From NCBI RefSeq assembly GCF_026914265.1, contig NC_069127.1, forward strand, positions 19,771,045 through 19,835,044: a stretch of 64,000 nucleotides of DNA, in the 5' to 3' direction. The notes beneath the pieces are model-generated. The model was not told the DNA's origin and searched no databases. It was given only the letters and a program-made list of their open reading frames with translations. The stretch is from Mya arenaria. Lineage: Eukaryota; Mollusca; Bivalvia; Myida; Myidae. This document shows positions 37,537 through 50,187 of the stretch, piece after piece (within the stretch, counting starts at the first letter, position 1; the number at the start of each line of letters is the position of its first letter). The position numbers and the translations under genes are program-made.

Positions 37537-39019
37537 GTAGGACGTAACATAAAACTTAAAGAGACACTATATTAAAAGTACAGTAAAAACAGTAAAAGGT
37601 TATATATCAAAGGAATGTTTGTTGTGATCTTTGATCAATTATTTGATATTTGCCATTGTCTCAAATATATAATAAAAAAACTCCTCACTTTATTTAAATT
37701 ATGTTTAACATACATTAAATAATCATCTGATTTAATTAAAGAACCATAGGCCCTTACTTATACAGATTAAATTGTTCTGAAAAAGTCTTAATCATTTATA
37801 AAGGATATATATATTACTTTATAATAAAGGAACTATTTTCATTATCGTTCCTTTCATTCAAAAGTTTCAAATGAAATTCAATATCATACACAGTCTGAGG
37901 AGGTGTATTTTCAAATGATCCATTTATTCGCGTCATACTCCAGCGCTCCGCTTAACGATAGGTACTTATGTAATGTATACGATCGTTTTAGCGATATAAC
38001 CTTTTTATATACATTACTTATGAAAACAGTTATCATCCAATGCTATTAACAAAAAAGGTTTGGGGTGCAATCTTGCTGGATCGGTCAGTGAAAGGAATAT
38101 GCCCTCCGTGCAGTTTTTCATAACACACATACTACCCACATCAATATTCTTGCTCATACTTAAATATGTATAATATACAGTTTTGGGCCACACTCTTGAA
38201 AAGCCTTCAAAACATATGTACTTTTGTGACACACACACCATCTGGTAGAGCAAAGCCTCTAGTTTGAAAATAAAAACAGTTTTTGGACTAAAAGTCATTA
38301 TGAACATTTTATCCATGGATAGCCTGTGGGTCAAAATTTTACTATAAACTCTGGAAAAAGGATCAGATATGAGTATATTCTAATTTTGAGGGATATACAT
38401 TATTTTGTCAAAAAGTTTACAATTAATGCTAATTGTATGTATGCCACTTAAGCATCACTATATTTTAGTTCAGTATGTATTACTTTCAGTTAAAACCTTA
38501 TATACAAACTTATATACAAACTGATGAAATAAAATGAACAAAAATCATTTCCCTCCGTCTTTCGTTTTTAACTCACTTGAACAATTTCGATCGAGCGAGC
38601 GTTGTTCAAACATAGTTTGATTGTTTTCAAAATTGACGTTAGTATTTATAGAAAAACGTGAAATCAGTAATGAACCAGGTAGAAAAGTAGGTCACTCGGT
38701 GAAATATTGGAAATATAACTTTGTAACTTTTAGACGCGACAATTTCAAACTACTTTTAATAAAAAAGGTCAGACCAATCATGCCGAAGTTTATTATCTAC
38801 ACACAAAATCAAAATAATAAATTAAATTTTCCTTTCTATATCATGTTCAATTCCATGTAGAGTCAAGAAGCCACTGTCTTAAAAGATCGTATAACATCGG
38901 TAGCACTAGATGAAATAAATGTTTCAACCAAACGATCGTGAAACTTGATTGATTAAATTGTTTGGCTCTTTGTCATCTTGGTTAAAGTTAATTAATTAAG
39001 ACGTGCTCTGACAACCCAA

Positions 39020-39400
39020 GGAAACTCGGGACTACTTCAAAACAGCCCAAGCTGTGCCTTAGCTACATTTAAACATACAATTACAATATAATGGCTTTGT
39101 AGAACTACCTAAGGTCACTTCAGAACTACCAAGAGCACCTTAAATCTAACAAAAACACATTAGAATTACATAAGGACACACTATCCATTACGTCCTAAGT
39201 ACACTCTAGGACTATCCATGGTCAGTTCATGACCACCAAACGAAACCCATGACCTACCATTGACATTCCAGGACTACAAAAGGACACCCAATGACTACCT
39301 CAGGACATCAAATGACTACACCTACCAAAGGACATCCCAGCAATACTTAAGGACATCCCAAGACTTGCCAAGGAAATTAAAGACAACCTTGAAATTCCCA
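39020..39400. repeat. degenerate short tandem repeat
   Basis: Variants of GACTACCxAAGGACA and CAGGACTAC recur about every 13-20 bases through this stretch. It lies in the intron between the TSP1 and first linker exons. Short open frames over it are not genes. Confidence 0.6.
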
Positions 39401-40135
39401 GGAATCTTGACAATTAATTTGTATATGCATATGCGTCTCAAAGAAATACCAAAAAGTCAAAACAGTTTAGGAATCCGACATAAATATGATAATTACACAT
39501 TTCAGTTCGTTTATTGACAACAGTTTCTTACCTATCTGTAAAACACTGCAATAATCTAAATTTAGTAAAACAATTTCTTTTTAAATGACCTTTACATTTT
39601 AATACAGTAGACGTTTTCAACAGGTATCAACTGTGCCTATTGTGTTTTGTTTTATTTATCTTCAAAGAATCAGATAAACTTTCAACTAAAATACGTTGTC
39701 TTATTTCCTGTGGTTACGTTAAGTCTATCCCTAATATACCTGAGGTCATGAGGTTGGAAATGATTTTCGGAGTTCAATTATGTGTTCGTTTCTTTTTATA
39801 GTTTTAAAACCATACCCATTGAAATATATATATATTGTATTTTGCATTATGTAATGAATTTCTGCGAGGAATTTTTTTTTTTTTTATTCATATTTGGCGA
39901 TACAAGATTACAATCAAACGATGTGTTTGCAGTACTAGACACTCAGGAAGTTAAACGAAGTATCGTGCAAAGAATATCTGCCAGAACATTTATTTTTTTA
40001 TTTTTGTCATCTTGGGTCTCTTAATAACAAGTATAAAAGTGTGTGTAAACAAGGTACTGTGTTTTGTATAAACATGAAACTCTTTTGCATATGCAAATTA
40101 ACATATTGCCATAAATTGTTGGTTTTCCATCGTAG

Positions 40136-40249
40136 AAACAACATCATTGACGACCCAAGGAATATACAAAGGATCAGACGGAATAACTAGCACTGTAGCT
40201 TCAACGTCTGTCTACAATTCAAGTGCAAAAGCGAGTTCGAAAGTCGCAG
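40136..40249 (+). CDS. Ser/Thr-rich linker exon 1 of the receptor-like gene
   Basis: This 114-bp phase 1-1 exon has an acceptor (CCATCGTAG) and a donor (GTTGTAAG). It reads TTSLTTQGIYKGSDGITSTV, then ASTSVYNSS. There are no cysteines, and Ser plus Thr make up over a third of the residues. This looks like an O-glycosylated stalk between the TSP1 module and the membrane. It is a tandem duplicate of the exon at 41407. Confidence 0.7.
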
Positions 40250-40422
40250 GTTGTAAGCCCATTTTTGCAACATTTGATCATACTAAAAGCATCGGATAAA
40301 CTTTCAACTAAAACGTATTGTGTTATAATTTGTAATTAAATCCCTAAAACACCTAACGTCATTTGTTGAAAATGACTTTAAGTGTTCAATCATGTGTTTA
40401 TGTGTCATTGAAGTATATAGAT

Positions 40423-41096
40423 ACAGTAAATCTGCGGTCGTTCTAACAGGCGGTCGTTCGTGAACCGCTGGTCCTTCCTGGTCGAAGCTTAGTACTGAAC
40501 ATTTTTCCTTCTATTTTCATATAAAATATACCAACACTGCATCGAAATCTAAATAAGTCGAGGTGCCGAGCACAATAGCCGGTCCCAAATACACAAATCA
40601 TGAACAACACCTTATGACTCCCTCGAGGTCATAATTTCACACTTTTTCCCGAACGCGTGTCCGAAATAAAAAAAGCATTTGTTAAGAGTAATTTTGATAA
40701 GGTGTGACAAAAACTGTTAATACTGTTTACGCATGGCCGCTATAAGTTTATAAAGTAATTTGAGAAGTTATGTAAGTATGATTTTATTACGCACTGTCAA
40801 AGTTGCTTGTTTAGAAAATATGCTTTTGATAAAAATAAACTTTACTAATTAAAGGTATTGGGTTTTCTTTTACATTAAGTATAAGACAGCCTTTTAACAT
40901 ATGAGCGATATCCACAACGCAATACATAATCGGTGTCGAAGTAAACATTCAGTTTGACGACTTCAAACTTAAAAAACAACAGTGAAAGACAATTCATAGC
41001 AGACTGGGAAATGGAAACTTTGGTCGTTCGAAACATCGGTTCCTTCAAGGTCTTAGCTCGGACCCTGGCGCCCTCGAGCGATCGCAGCTTTACTGT
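40423..41096. mobile_element. insertion with short terminal inverted repeats
   Basis: ACAGTAAATCTGCGGTCGTTC at the left end is matched in inverted orientation by the right end (GAGCGATCGCAGCTTTACTGT), with about four differences in 21. The block is exactly what the second copy of the linker-exon duplication has extra. It carries no recognisable transposase, so it is non-autonomous. I could not define a target-site duplication. Confidence 0.6.
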
Positions 41097-41406
41097 TTTG
41101 GGGATATCTTTTTTAAGCACTGGTTTAAAAACTACAACTTGTTTATTATGGATTTTTTTATGAATACCTTTGGTGATCTAAGGATTTTTTTTCATATTTT
41201 GCAAGACCAGATCACAATCAAACAAAGTATGTGCGGTACTAGACACTCAAGAAGTTTAAAGAAATATTGTGCAAATAATATCTGCCAGAACACCTTTTTT
41301 TATTATTTTTGCCATTTTAAACAAGATACTCTGTTCTGTATGGACATTCATCACTTATGCAAATTCCGATTTATATATTTATATTGAATTTGATTTTCCA
41401 TCGTAG

Positions 41407-41523
41407 AAACAACAACATTAACGACCCAAGAAATATACCGAGGAACAGACATAACAAAAAGCACTGTAGCTTCAACACTTTTTGACACATCAAGTGCAAC
41501 AGAGCGCCTAAAGATCGCAGATG
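41407..41523 (+). CDS. Ser/Thr-rich linker exon 2 of the receptor-like gene
   Basis: The acceptor is CCATCGTAG. The exon reads TTTLTTQEIYRGTDITKSTV, then ASTLFDTSSATERLKIAD. At the position of the exon 1 donor this copy has AT in place of GT, but GTTAGC three bases on provides a donor in the same phase. The exon would thus be 117 bp and still phase 1-1. It duplicates the stalk encoded at 40136. Confidence 0.6.
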
Positions 41524-41769
41524 GTTAGCCCATTTTTGAAACATTTGATATCACTAATAACAACTTAAGATGTGATATTTAGAGAAGAATAATACCATAG
41601 CAATAAAGGACTCGGCTAATTACTTATGTGAATCTATGATTCAACTAGAATGAGAACAGTAGTTTAAATGCAAAGTAATCCAAAATACGATGATTTGATT
41701 GATTATATTTTAAGAACAATACCACAAAACCTGGTTAAAGGAAAACCACAAGACAAACAAATATGATTT

Positions 41770-41836
41770 CATTTCACACAGACACACACACTCGCACGCA
41801 TGCACGCACACATGCACGCACTCACGGACGCACGCA
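41770..41836. repeat. CA/CG-rich simple repeat
   Basis: Impure ACAC and GCACGCA runs lie just before the transmembrane exon. Confidence 0.8.
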
Positions 41837-41867
41837 ATATCCCATCTTAACATTTTCATCTTGACAG

Positions 41868-41967
41868 CCCGAGACACGGGAGATGGCCTGTTACCAGTGA
41901 AGGTTGCTGTACCGGTCGGCGTGTGTCTATTTGTTGCAGTTATATTGACAGTGTTTCTTCTAAAGCG
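41868..41967 (+). CDS. transmembrane exon of the receptor-like gene
   Basis: This 100-bp exon has an acceptor (ATCTTGACAG) and a donor (GTAAAA), entering in phase 1 and leaving in phase 2. It encodes ARDTGDGLLPVK and then VAVPVGVCLFVAVILTVFLL followed by basic residues. This is one hydrophobic helix with a stop-transfer Lys-Arg, as in a type I single-pass protein. The split Arg codon (CG|A) joins exactly to the tail exon at 42256. Confidence 0.85.
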
Positions 41968-42255
41968 GTAAAAAAGTCATTTTCAGTCCCTACACATATT
42001 GTTTTTATTAACAATACTTATAAGAAATAATTAAAGTTTTTGAATATCAAAGTATATTGTGTCTATTTAAGCATATCTTATTAATTAGTTGTATAAGATC
42101 TCATTATGATTACATAAATTTCCATATTCAGAATAAATAAGGTAAAAATAAAGTAATATAGTTTCACTTCTAAATGTCAAAACTTTGTAATAGAAGCAAT
42201 ATAACCTGTAATAGTATGCATTCACAGTTAGCATATAACTAAATACATTTGACAG

Positions 42256-42580
42256 ACGAAGCCATCGGAAGACGACAAAGGATGGTGAAAACATCGATGC
42301 CCCGACCGAACTTAAAAATATTTCGGGTTGCGTCACTATAACAAGGGAGGCTGAAGTCAATGCTTCTGACGTCATCGATCCTGACATCGATAGATCTTCA
42401 ACATATGATATCAACCCTTTATACGACTCTTCAAATACTGAGAATTACTATAATCATGTGAGGAGAAATGAAACAGACATATATCCGGAATATACTTGCG
42501 TTGTTAAACGCAAGCATGAATCGAGCAATCAAAACGAATACACAATTTTTAACGGTGGAGTGGGAAATGAAAAAAACTAA
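42256..42580 (+). CDS. tyrosine-rich cytoplasmic tail exon, 3' end of the gene
   Basis: After an acceptor (CATTTGACAG) the frame continues for 108 sense codons (counting the split Arg) to TAA. The tail starts basic (RSHRKTTKDGENIDAP) and is then acidic. It holds seven tyrosines in its second half: STYDINPLYD, TENYYNHV, DIYPEYTCVV and NEYTIF. The YYN triplet fits a Grb2-type pYxN site. YNHV, YTCV and YTIF are loose Yxx-hydrophobic contexts that could serve SH2 binding or sorting, but none matches a strict ITIM or ITAM. An AATAAA lies 10 bp past the stop. I infer a signalling-capable TSP1 receptor. I know no named orthologue. Confidence 0.8.
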
Positions 42581-42590
42581 CCAAATTTAC

Positions 42591-42596
42591 AATAAA
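42591..42596 (+). terminator. polyadenylation signal candidate
   Basis: AATAAA lies 10 bp after the receptor-like gene's stop codon. A longer 3' UTR remains possible. Confidence 0.4.
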
Positions 42597-42599
42597 GAT

Positions 42600-45500
42600 C
42601 ACCTTCGACAAAAGGGCATTCCCTGAAATGTTCGAACATTATGTTTGATGATTCACTTCTGATTAAGGAGTAACTAAAATGCAATGTGAAATTCATTTGA
42701 CACGTTTGTTATTGACAACCAGCTGAAATATCTTATTGTACATGTTTATATTTAAATTTTGTTTCTTTTGAAACAACCGGACGAAACATATTTTATATGA
42801 CATAATCTCTATTTCACAGTTTGATAAGTGTATCCAATGTTTAAAACCGTGGTATTTGTATGCCATATAATCCATTCAATTCAATATACTCGATCCCGTA
42901 GCACGTAAACCCACACCATATCGTTCCCAATTCAAAACTCAACCCTAGTTAAGATATCTAGCCAAAGAAAAGCTCCGACACCAATGTCATCTTTAAATAC
43001 AGTTCCATGTTTCATACTTTAATAACTATATACATCTAGTGTTAGTAAACACAACTCTCCCTGTACAAAAACCTGCTAACTAAAAACTAAGGATAACATT
43101 AGTCAGAGGTCGGAGCTCATTAGCAGCTCTGAGTATACATTGAGTAACACGTTTTATGAATAATACCAAAGATTCTTAATATTACGAAACGGATGAACAC
43201 AAACATTCATAGCGATTAAAGTTATTTCACTGTGGTCAATGCAATTTGTTGGCTTTTACTTTGTGTAATGCGTCATGCCCATTAACACATTTGTACGTTT
43301 TCCTACGTTTTGAGCTATATATGTAACTATTTTGCACATATTCTTGCTGACATATAATCATATGCATCTGCAAATTAACAAAAAGGTGATGGAAATATTT
43401 CCTAAACAAAATACGTCTTAAGTCAAACAGTGTTAAATGATGTATCCATGATTGTCAAACTATTTATCGTATTCACGAATAAACAAATATTTAACAATTC
43501 AAACTGTATATGTTATCCTTTGGGCGACAGCATGTTCGCCAACCTGTTGAAAGCTGTAAACAATTAACATTCACATTTTGCCAGCTTCGATTTTATGGTG
43601 AATAATGAAAACTCCCGTTTTCATATATGTATACATACACAAAGACACGCTAACATTTAATTCCAAACATATTTACAAATGCTCGCTGTTGAAACGGTTT
43701 AGAAATAAGCGGAGTTGTTTTGGGAATCTTTGGATGTCCTAATGTGGCCATAAAGAGAATACCTTTAATTTTAAAAATCAAAATAATTTCATTTTGAGAT
43801 TATCATTCTTAATGGTATATATACACACATGTCACAATTTATCGTTCATAATGAAATATACAATCACATCTGAAAGAATGTATCTTATAGGTAAAGACAC
43901 ATTGATGCGGGCTACTTCTCAGGCATAATGATGCCCCATGAGATCAAAATTACATCCAAAGATTACAAAAACATGACAACAAGCTGTTTAAAATACAGAA
44001 CGATATAGGTTTAATTTACCAAAAAAGTCTATATGCGATGATATAATAAGCCATGTACTTATGATAGCGATTGACCTTTTTCTCCGCTGGCGCGCACAGA
44101 GGTCGCATTGCCAACGCAATGGTTATCGGGGCCTCTTGCCCGGCGATCGTTCGCCGTTCTCTGAGATGACATTACGTCATTATCGTGCTTATACGGCGCA
44201 TCTACGGCACGTCTTATGCGTCTTCGTCTCATTGTAATTAAGTTAAAAGACAAGTACAGGGAATGCAGTTTCTTCAAATATTTATTTTAAGAGTATTGCA
44301 AGGTGTGGAATTGATTATAGAATATAATATGACTGAATTATATATTTCCGACTAAATAGATGTTAAAATAACAAAACAAAACATGACGAATGATACATAC
44401 AACTAAGATATATACTTTATGTATACCGACAATATATTTGACATTATTATGAATGAAAAAAAGAGTATGGAGTAATTTAACAAAATAAGCATATTAGAGT
44501 GTGATTCTGAAATGCTTGGGTTTATTTTGAAAAAAACACAACAACACGCTACGGTGTTAAAAGAAATTGTTAGACAAGAACGTATTCGCTTGTGATAGTT
44601 CAAGGATACGTGGTACGTTGATAATGAAGTTAAAAAAATCCAACAGTTTAATTAGTATGAAATGGCCATTCGAACACATAATTCATTCGCAGATTTGGAG
44701 CATATATAGATACGTTTTTTAACATCTGAAATAAATAACAACGTCTTAAGAACAAGGGCGTCAGGGCTGTTATAATAGGTCGTGTTTAACGTATGACTGT
44801 GTAAATGGCGAAAGGCCGAACGAAACTTTACCATAAAAATACTTATTTCAATCATAAACAAACGACAATGATACTAGAAGTCATGGTCTTTATTAAATAA
44901 AAAATATTCGAAGTAAATATGATTGCTTTCAAAATATTATCCTAAATAAATAATTATAGTTTGAAACACATAAAATAGTGTTAAATAGCACTTATAAAGG
45001 TTATTACGTGAAATGAAGCAATTCGTTTAACACATTGTACATTTAATGTCGTCTGCTGTACTAAGCATGTTCATCAAAATATAATGATGTGGTATCTATA
45101 ATCGCATTCGGATGAAAAGAAAACATAAAAACCGACAACTAACAAAGGAGCTTCTATAACAGTAGTATCATGTGTTATAAAGCATCAAACCCCAGTCACA
45201 CAAGGGCCGCATTCCCTAAGCGTTCAAGAAACATCAAGAACGCCGTTAAGGAAATTCCGTTTGTTGTGTATTTAACTTCAGCCAATAGCGAAACCTCTTG
45301 CTGGCTGATAAGCCACGCCTCTGTACTACTACATGCTGCATGCTATCACAGTAGTTCAGTTCTCAATGACTGTTCTCAAGTACTAGTAATAAACCGTAAA
45401 ACTGTTATTATTTCTTGTTGTAAACACAACACCGTTAAGTTGATAACCGGAACTGGCATACTAGGTTGACTATTATTATGTTGTTTTCGCAGTAGCATGG

Positions 45501-45765
45501 TTATGCCGTCTATATGATAAAATCATGTCTGTATTCCAGTGCACATAATGACTAAATTTAACAATGTTAAATAAATATAGGATATTACACGGATTATTCA
45601 GTAGGAGAATCGAAACGTAATATTGATAAAATGACACAAAGACCAACTGACCAAAGAAACAAGTTAGAGATAATCATTTTATCATTTTGATCAATTATTT
45701 TTATCTAAACAGCATGCAGCTATTAATAAAAGGAAAGTATTCTCACTTCCTTCATATTTTCCAAC
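42600..45765. other. spacer with one G+C-rich minus-strand frame
   Basis: The only stretch that stands out is 44059-44277 on the minus strand. It is G+C-rich for the region and its frame contains MRRRRIRRAVDAP and ends SGEKGQSLS. I cannot assign it. It could be an isolated exon such as a basic cytoplasmic tail, or a repeat fragment. Confidence 0.3.
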
Positions 45766-45771
45766 TTCAAG

Positions 45772-45921
45772 CATCGTGGACAAGACATGTGATTCCTGGT
45801 CGGCTTGTAAGTGTAAGCTGTGATGTTGGGATACGGCAAAGAAATACAGTCAGATATGCAAGGAACTTCACGGTTGCATGTGCTAACGTCCTTGCATATC
45901 TGACTGTATTTTCATATACAG
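45772..45921 (+). pseudogene. remodelled TSP1-like exon
   Basis: This 150-bp stretch has an acceptor (AACTTCAAG) and a donor (CAG|GTAATA), and stays open in phase 1-1. Its first third encodes CDSWSAC in one frame and its middle encodes SVSCDVGIRQRN in the next. Together these match the CGPWSACSVTCGIGNRGR core of the exon at 37411, with compensating indels. The expected C-terminal CxxxICP is missing. In its place is a 23-bp perfect inverted copy of the exon's own middle. It is probably a relic of a second receptor copy. Confidence 0.55.
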
Positions 45922-47229
45922 GTAATATTATATAGGTTATATATTTTAGATAATATACAAGCAAACAGTGAGTGAATTGAGTTGAAATTTAAACCCATGC
46001 AGATAAGTCAATTATTGGATACATTTTTTGCTTTGAGTCTGACATTGCTGATTATTTTCATAATTTATTATGACTAGACACTCTTATAATGTTAGTATCG
46101 TTGGTGTCAAACAAAACTAAACATATCAGTATAGAACAAGTGCCACGTTCCGGGCCTAGCTTATACTATACATAAATACATATAAAAAGTGTCCTCTTGT
46201 ATTATGATGAACTGATATGAAAATAATAATAGTTATTGCTCGATCAATGCTGATCCAACAAAGTTTTATTTCTTCTTTCTTCACTTTTATATCGTTTTCA
46301 TTGTCTATTATTATACGTGCTTTCCAGCTTTACTTTATAAAGGAAGGCAATAAACTTTGAAACAGTTTTCATAGACTCCAATGATACCGATTTAACACTG
46401 AATTACATATTACTAGAGGATATATAGGCCTGTAAGAAACCCCTAGTGTTGCCGCTTAGACAGGTGTTGAAACAATCATGAAATATATACTAACTTAAAA
46501 GCCGTCTTTTAGGGGTTTCTCCTGCAACAACCAGCACAAGAAGACAAGTTGCCGTATTAATAAGTAAACGAATCAGCAGAGTCAATGTGGTTGATCTGGT
46601 CGATATTAATGTATGTATTTTTACCGTAGGAGAGTTACCTTTGTATTTTCTATAATGACTACGACTTAGTAAATGCTTTTTTTGCGCATTTAGTATTTAT
46701 GATTAAACTTTTCAGTCCATGCACAAGCGTTACATTTTTTACAATTCTTTTCTAATTAATTAAATCTAACAATTTGTTTCCAGAAATGGCAGAGTTTTCC
46801 GCATTATATTTTTTCAATCATGCATATATAATAATAAATAATCATATATTTTTTTTTATCATGCATTTTAAATTAATTAAAACTAACAAATTGTTTTAAA
46901 AATAGCGGTGCTTTCCACTTTATAATATAAAAAATCTGAAAACCAATGTCTAGCTATAAGTTCAGCATACACCCGTTTTCGAACAACACACCGTCTACTT
47001 TGCTTAACAAAGATATTATTCTTTGGTCATTTAACCGCTTCATATAAATATCAATATATTTTTAACGCCTTGTCAGTTAGGTCGATGGAATAATAAGCTT
47101 TTCGGACGGTTAGACAGTTCGTAAGGTTGTGGCTTACCACTAGCTGATATTTAGTACAATCACTATTATATATGTATATCTAAGAACTGTATTCTCAAAT
47201 TTATCTTATTGTTATTATGATTAATTAAG

Positions 47230-47525
47230 TGTGAACTTGTTTTCAAACAGAAACAATGATGACCTCATCAGCAAGAACAGGAGAACAATTAGAACATTTT
47301 TTTTAAAGAATTCACAGCCATTGTTACAAACAAGCTACTAAAGCTAGTGTTAAATTTAAGAATATTCTAGAAAATTAAAGATGATAAAAGTTTTCAAATG
47401 TATTCAAACAGAAGCAATGATAGCTTCATCTGCCATAACAATTTGAACATTTTAGTTAGGAATTATTAGGTATTGCTACATACAAACTTTTAAAGCTCGT
47501 GCCATCTTTTAACGGTTATTTTAGT
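47230..47525 (+). pseudogene. two tandem relics of a Thr-rich exon
   Basis: Segments at about 47230-47371 and 47389-47525 are duplicates. Each has a TTCAAACAG acceptor-like site followed by AAACAATGATGACCTCATCA or the diverged AAGCAATGATAGCTTCATCT. The first reads TMMTSSARTGEQLE before a stop. The second stops sooner. By position and composition they resemble the linker exons at 40136 and 41407, in a decayed downstream copy of the receptor gene. Confidence 0.4.
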
Positions 47526-48419
47526 ATATTTCCGAAATCATTCCAATATTAAAAAAAATTCCCAAATGTATGCAATACGTGCAACACCGCTCATGACTGT
47601 TTCATAAATTCATTGTGGATTGTGGGCGACGTTATGCTTTCATTTGGTTACAAAAAGTTACTTGCCAGACTTGTTGAAAGAAAACTTAGAGAATAAGCAA
47701 TATCGAAAGAAAAGCAGTGTTGTCGAATTTTTGAACCATCTTGAATAATGATATTGTCTAACATAGCTTTAACTGTAATCAAGTTAAACCCGAATGTATT
47801 TTATACGAATCAATAACACCATTTCTTAACTTGTCTTGAATGTCAAAATTACAATTAGTCGATATGTACTCGTTGGCACACAGAGCAAGGTTGTTATGTT
47901 CTTAAATAACGTATGTCCAAGTTCAATTGCAGTGTACAAAACATATAAAAACGCATTTTTGCTTTGTTTGATAAATTTGGACATTGGAAACCCAGCGCCA
48001 TATGAGTAAGCGTTGTTAAATAAAATAATATATAAAATTAACTATTTTCACGTTTGCCGTTCTTAAATATAAAAGTAAACGGATATATGACGTCACGTAT
48101 TCCACATTCCGAATTGCTTCATGGGTATCTTTATTTCATTTCAGAGCAAAAAAAACAAAACTCCAGAATTATACAATTTACGAATATATGGCCAAATTTT
48201 ATACAGAAATACTTTTTTTGTAATTTTGCCTCACAAATTATAATTATGATGGAGTTAGCTTTGAATTCGTACCTTTAATCCCTTTACGATAATTCTACGC
48301 GTGGTAACTTATGTTTGGAGCTTAAAACTTCGCGTTCGATGAATTCTTCATCGTTAGACGATCAGCTTTTGTTGTTGAAACAGAATGACATTTAAAAAAG
48401 GGATTTCAAACTGTTGAGT

Positions 48420-49520
48420 CCCAGACAGAGACCTGTTCCACAGGCCATTGAAGTTCTCGTGGAGGAAAGGTAAACCCTCAAGCGTTTGTTTACGGAGCGT
48501 CGGAAATCTATTGAGACCCGTCGATTTAGGTTTGAACGTTCATCCAAAACCTTGTTGTGATTCAGGGTAACTGAGTATGTTCAGCTGTTGCGTTCTTCAA
48601 AACCAATCATCCGCAAGGTGAACTCAAAAATACCGTTTGAAGTATAAAACACTGTTGACGGTAATGTCAAACAAACTTAATCAAGGAAATCTTCGAAATA
48701 TACTGTTTAATGACTCTAATTGTGGCCATACGCATTTGTACCTAGCCAGTTATGTAAACAGCCGAGAGAGAGAGAGAGAGAGTACGTTGACTTATCTACG
48801 CATTTTTGCAGGGTTTTGTTCAAATTTGAGCCATTTATTTCATGAAGTCTCGAGGATTTATTTAGATGAAATGTACACTAGGATGACACATCTATGCTCT
48901 ATGATGTGCTTTACACATGTGTATCAATGGAAGTGTATTTTATATATTCATCAATAAATATTGTTTTTCAATGAAAGAGACAATCGCTCATGGCTTGATA
49001 TGTTTACAGATATGGAAGCCTGAAGCTGCGACTTGACAAAAGACTCTCTGTTTCCCGGTACGCGCACTTCCGAACAGTCTGGTACGTCAATTAAATCGTC
49101 AGAAAAGCGAACATGGTTCTGCTTTTAATACCACACAGATGAGTGTAAGAAGACGCCCATATTGGTTTTGATTTCCGCTCGATGAAACATGTGTGTGCCA
49201 TTTGCTACATGAAGGATCGTGAGCTGCGGGAACATTTGGAGTGTTTCAGTTCCTGTCCACACAAGCAGGACTGATTTGATCATACGTGCGATACGTCTGA
49301 GATTTCGAGTGCATTATTGTCTCCTACGTCTTACAAAAGTTTGGTATTTACTTTTCCATGGTCTCTACATGGTCGCCTGACTTCTTGATTGTTCTCAGAA
49401 GTCGGTTGTCGTAAATATCATACAGACTCTGCGTTGTCTTACGTAATAATGTTCACACTTGACACGTGTGAAAATCTGATGTGCCAAATGTTGAAGGTGC
49501 ACGGTTTTCTTTAAAGACTG
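48420..49520. other. compositionally distinct stretch, gene not recognised
   Basis: The sequence is somewhat richer in G+C than its surroundings and contains broken open frames, for example KHVCAICYMKDRELREHLEC near 49190-49250. There is a (GA)n run at 48764-48781. It may be a degenerate coding element, but I cannot name it. Confidence 0.25.
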
Positions 49521-50187
49521 GTTTGAATATTTCTTGTTAACGTGAAACATTATCGGACTATGACGATTATGGAAATGTGTTTGGTTAAAATATGTATCCT
49601 CTATCTTGAGACGCTAATTAGGCAATTTTATTGTTTTGTAAATTTTATGAGCTTAGATCTTAAAATCTGTCTTGTAAATATAGTAACATTATGTTGCAAT
49701 CGAACTTGGGAATCAATTTTAATTGCACAAATAACATTATGATGTTTGTGTTCTAAATGATGAGCTGACCTTAACCAGTTGGTTTGCAATAGAATAACGA
49801 GTTACGCTTACATGCGTGTGTCTGATGGTAAGAATTACCGTTTCGGTGTTCCATGAAAAGCTGTTGGGGTAAAGTCGCCTAAAAACAGTTTTAAATTCGT
49901 GAGCAAATAAAGCGACCTGTCTGGAATATGGATATAATATTGCAAATGAAGTGTATGACGCGCATACAATAGTTTGTTTAAACATTTTTATTGAGAAAAA
50001 CACACCACATGTCGACACAAATGCATATACTTAAACTTGGATTGGAATCATATGATTGTATTATTCTCTAGCAATATTTTAATATTTCTTTCAGTAACCC
50101 AATGCAATTATTCATTTAAGCAATATAAGCATTGGGTAAAATTGTAGTCTAAATCCACTTTCTGTCTTTTCTTAATAACTCTGACAG

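Larger units (their letters stand above)
39660..41535. repeat. tandem duplication carrying the linker exon
   Basis: Sequence 39660-40270 is repeated at about 40295-41535. Shared landmarks include GATAAACTTTCAACTAAAA, GTACTAGACACTCA, AATATCTGCCAGAACA and TTTCCATCGTAGAAACAAC. The second copy is interrupted by about 0.67 kb (40423-41096) not present in the first. Confidence 0.8.

Noticed and set aside
38014..38334. 106-codon minus-strand frame in the receptor intron
   Set aside because: No domain, splice site or compositional support was found. Chance is not excluded in sequence of this kind.
39260..39517. Frame with repeated RTSxDY pattern
   Set aside because: It is produced by the degenerate GACTACC/AAGGACA tandem repeat.
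42256..42580. Classical ITIM or ITAM in the receptor tail
   Set aside because: Spacing and the residue two before tyrosine do not match the strict consensus. Only loose Yxx-hydrophobic and one pYxN-like context are present.
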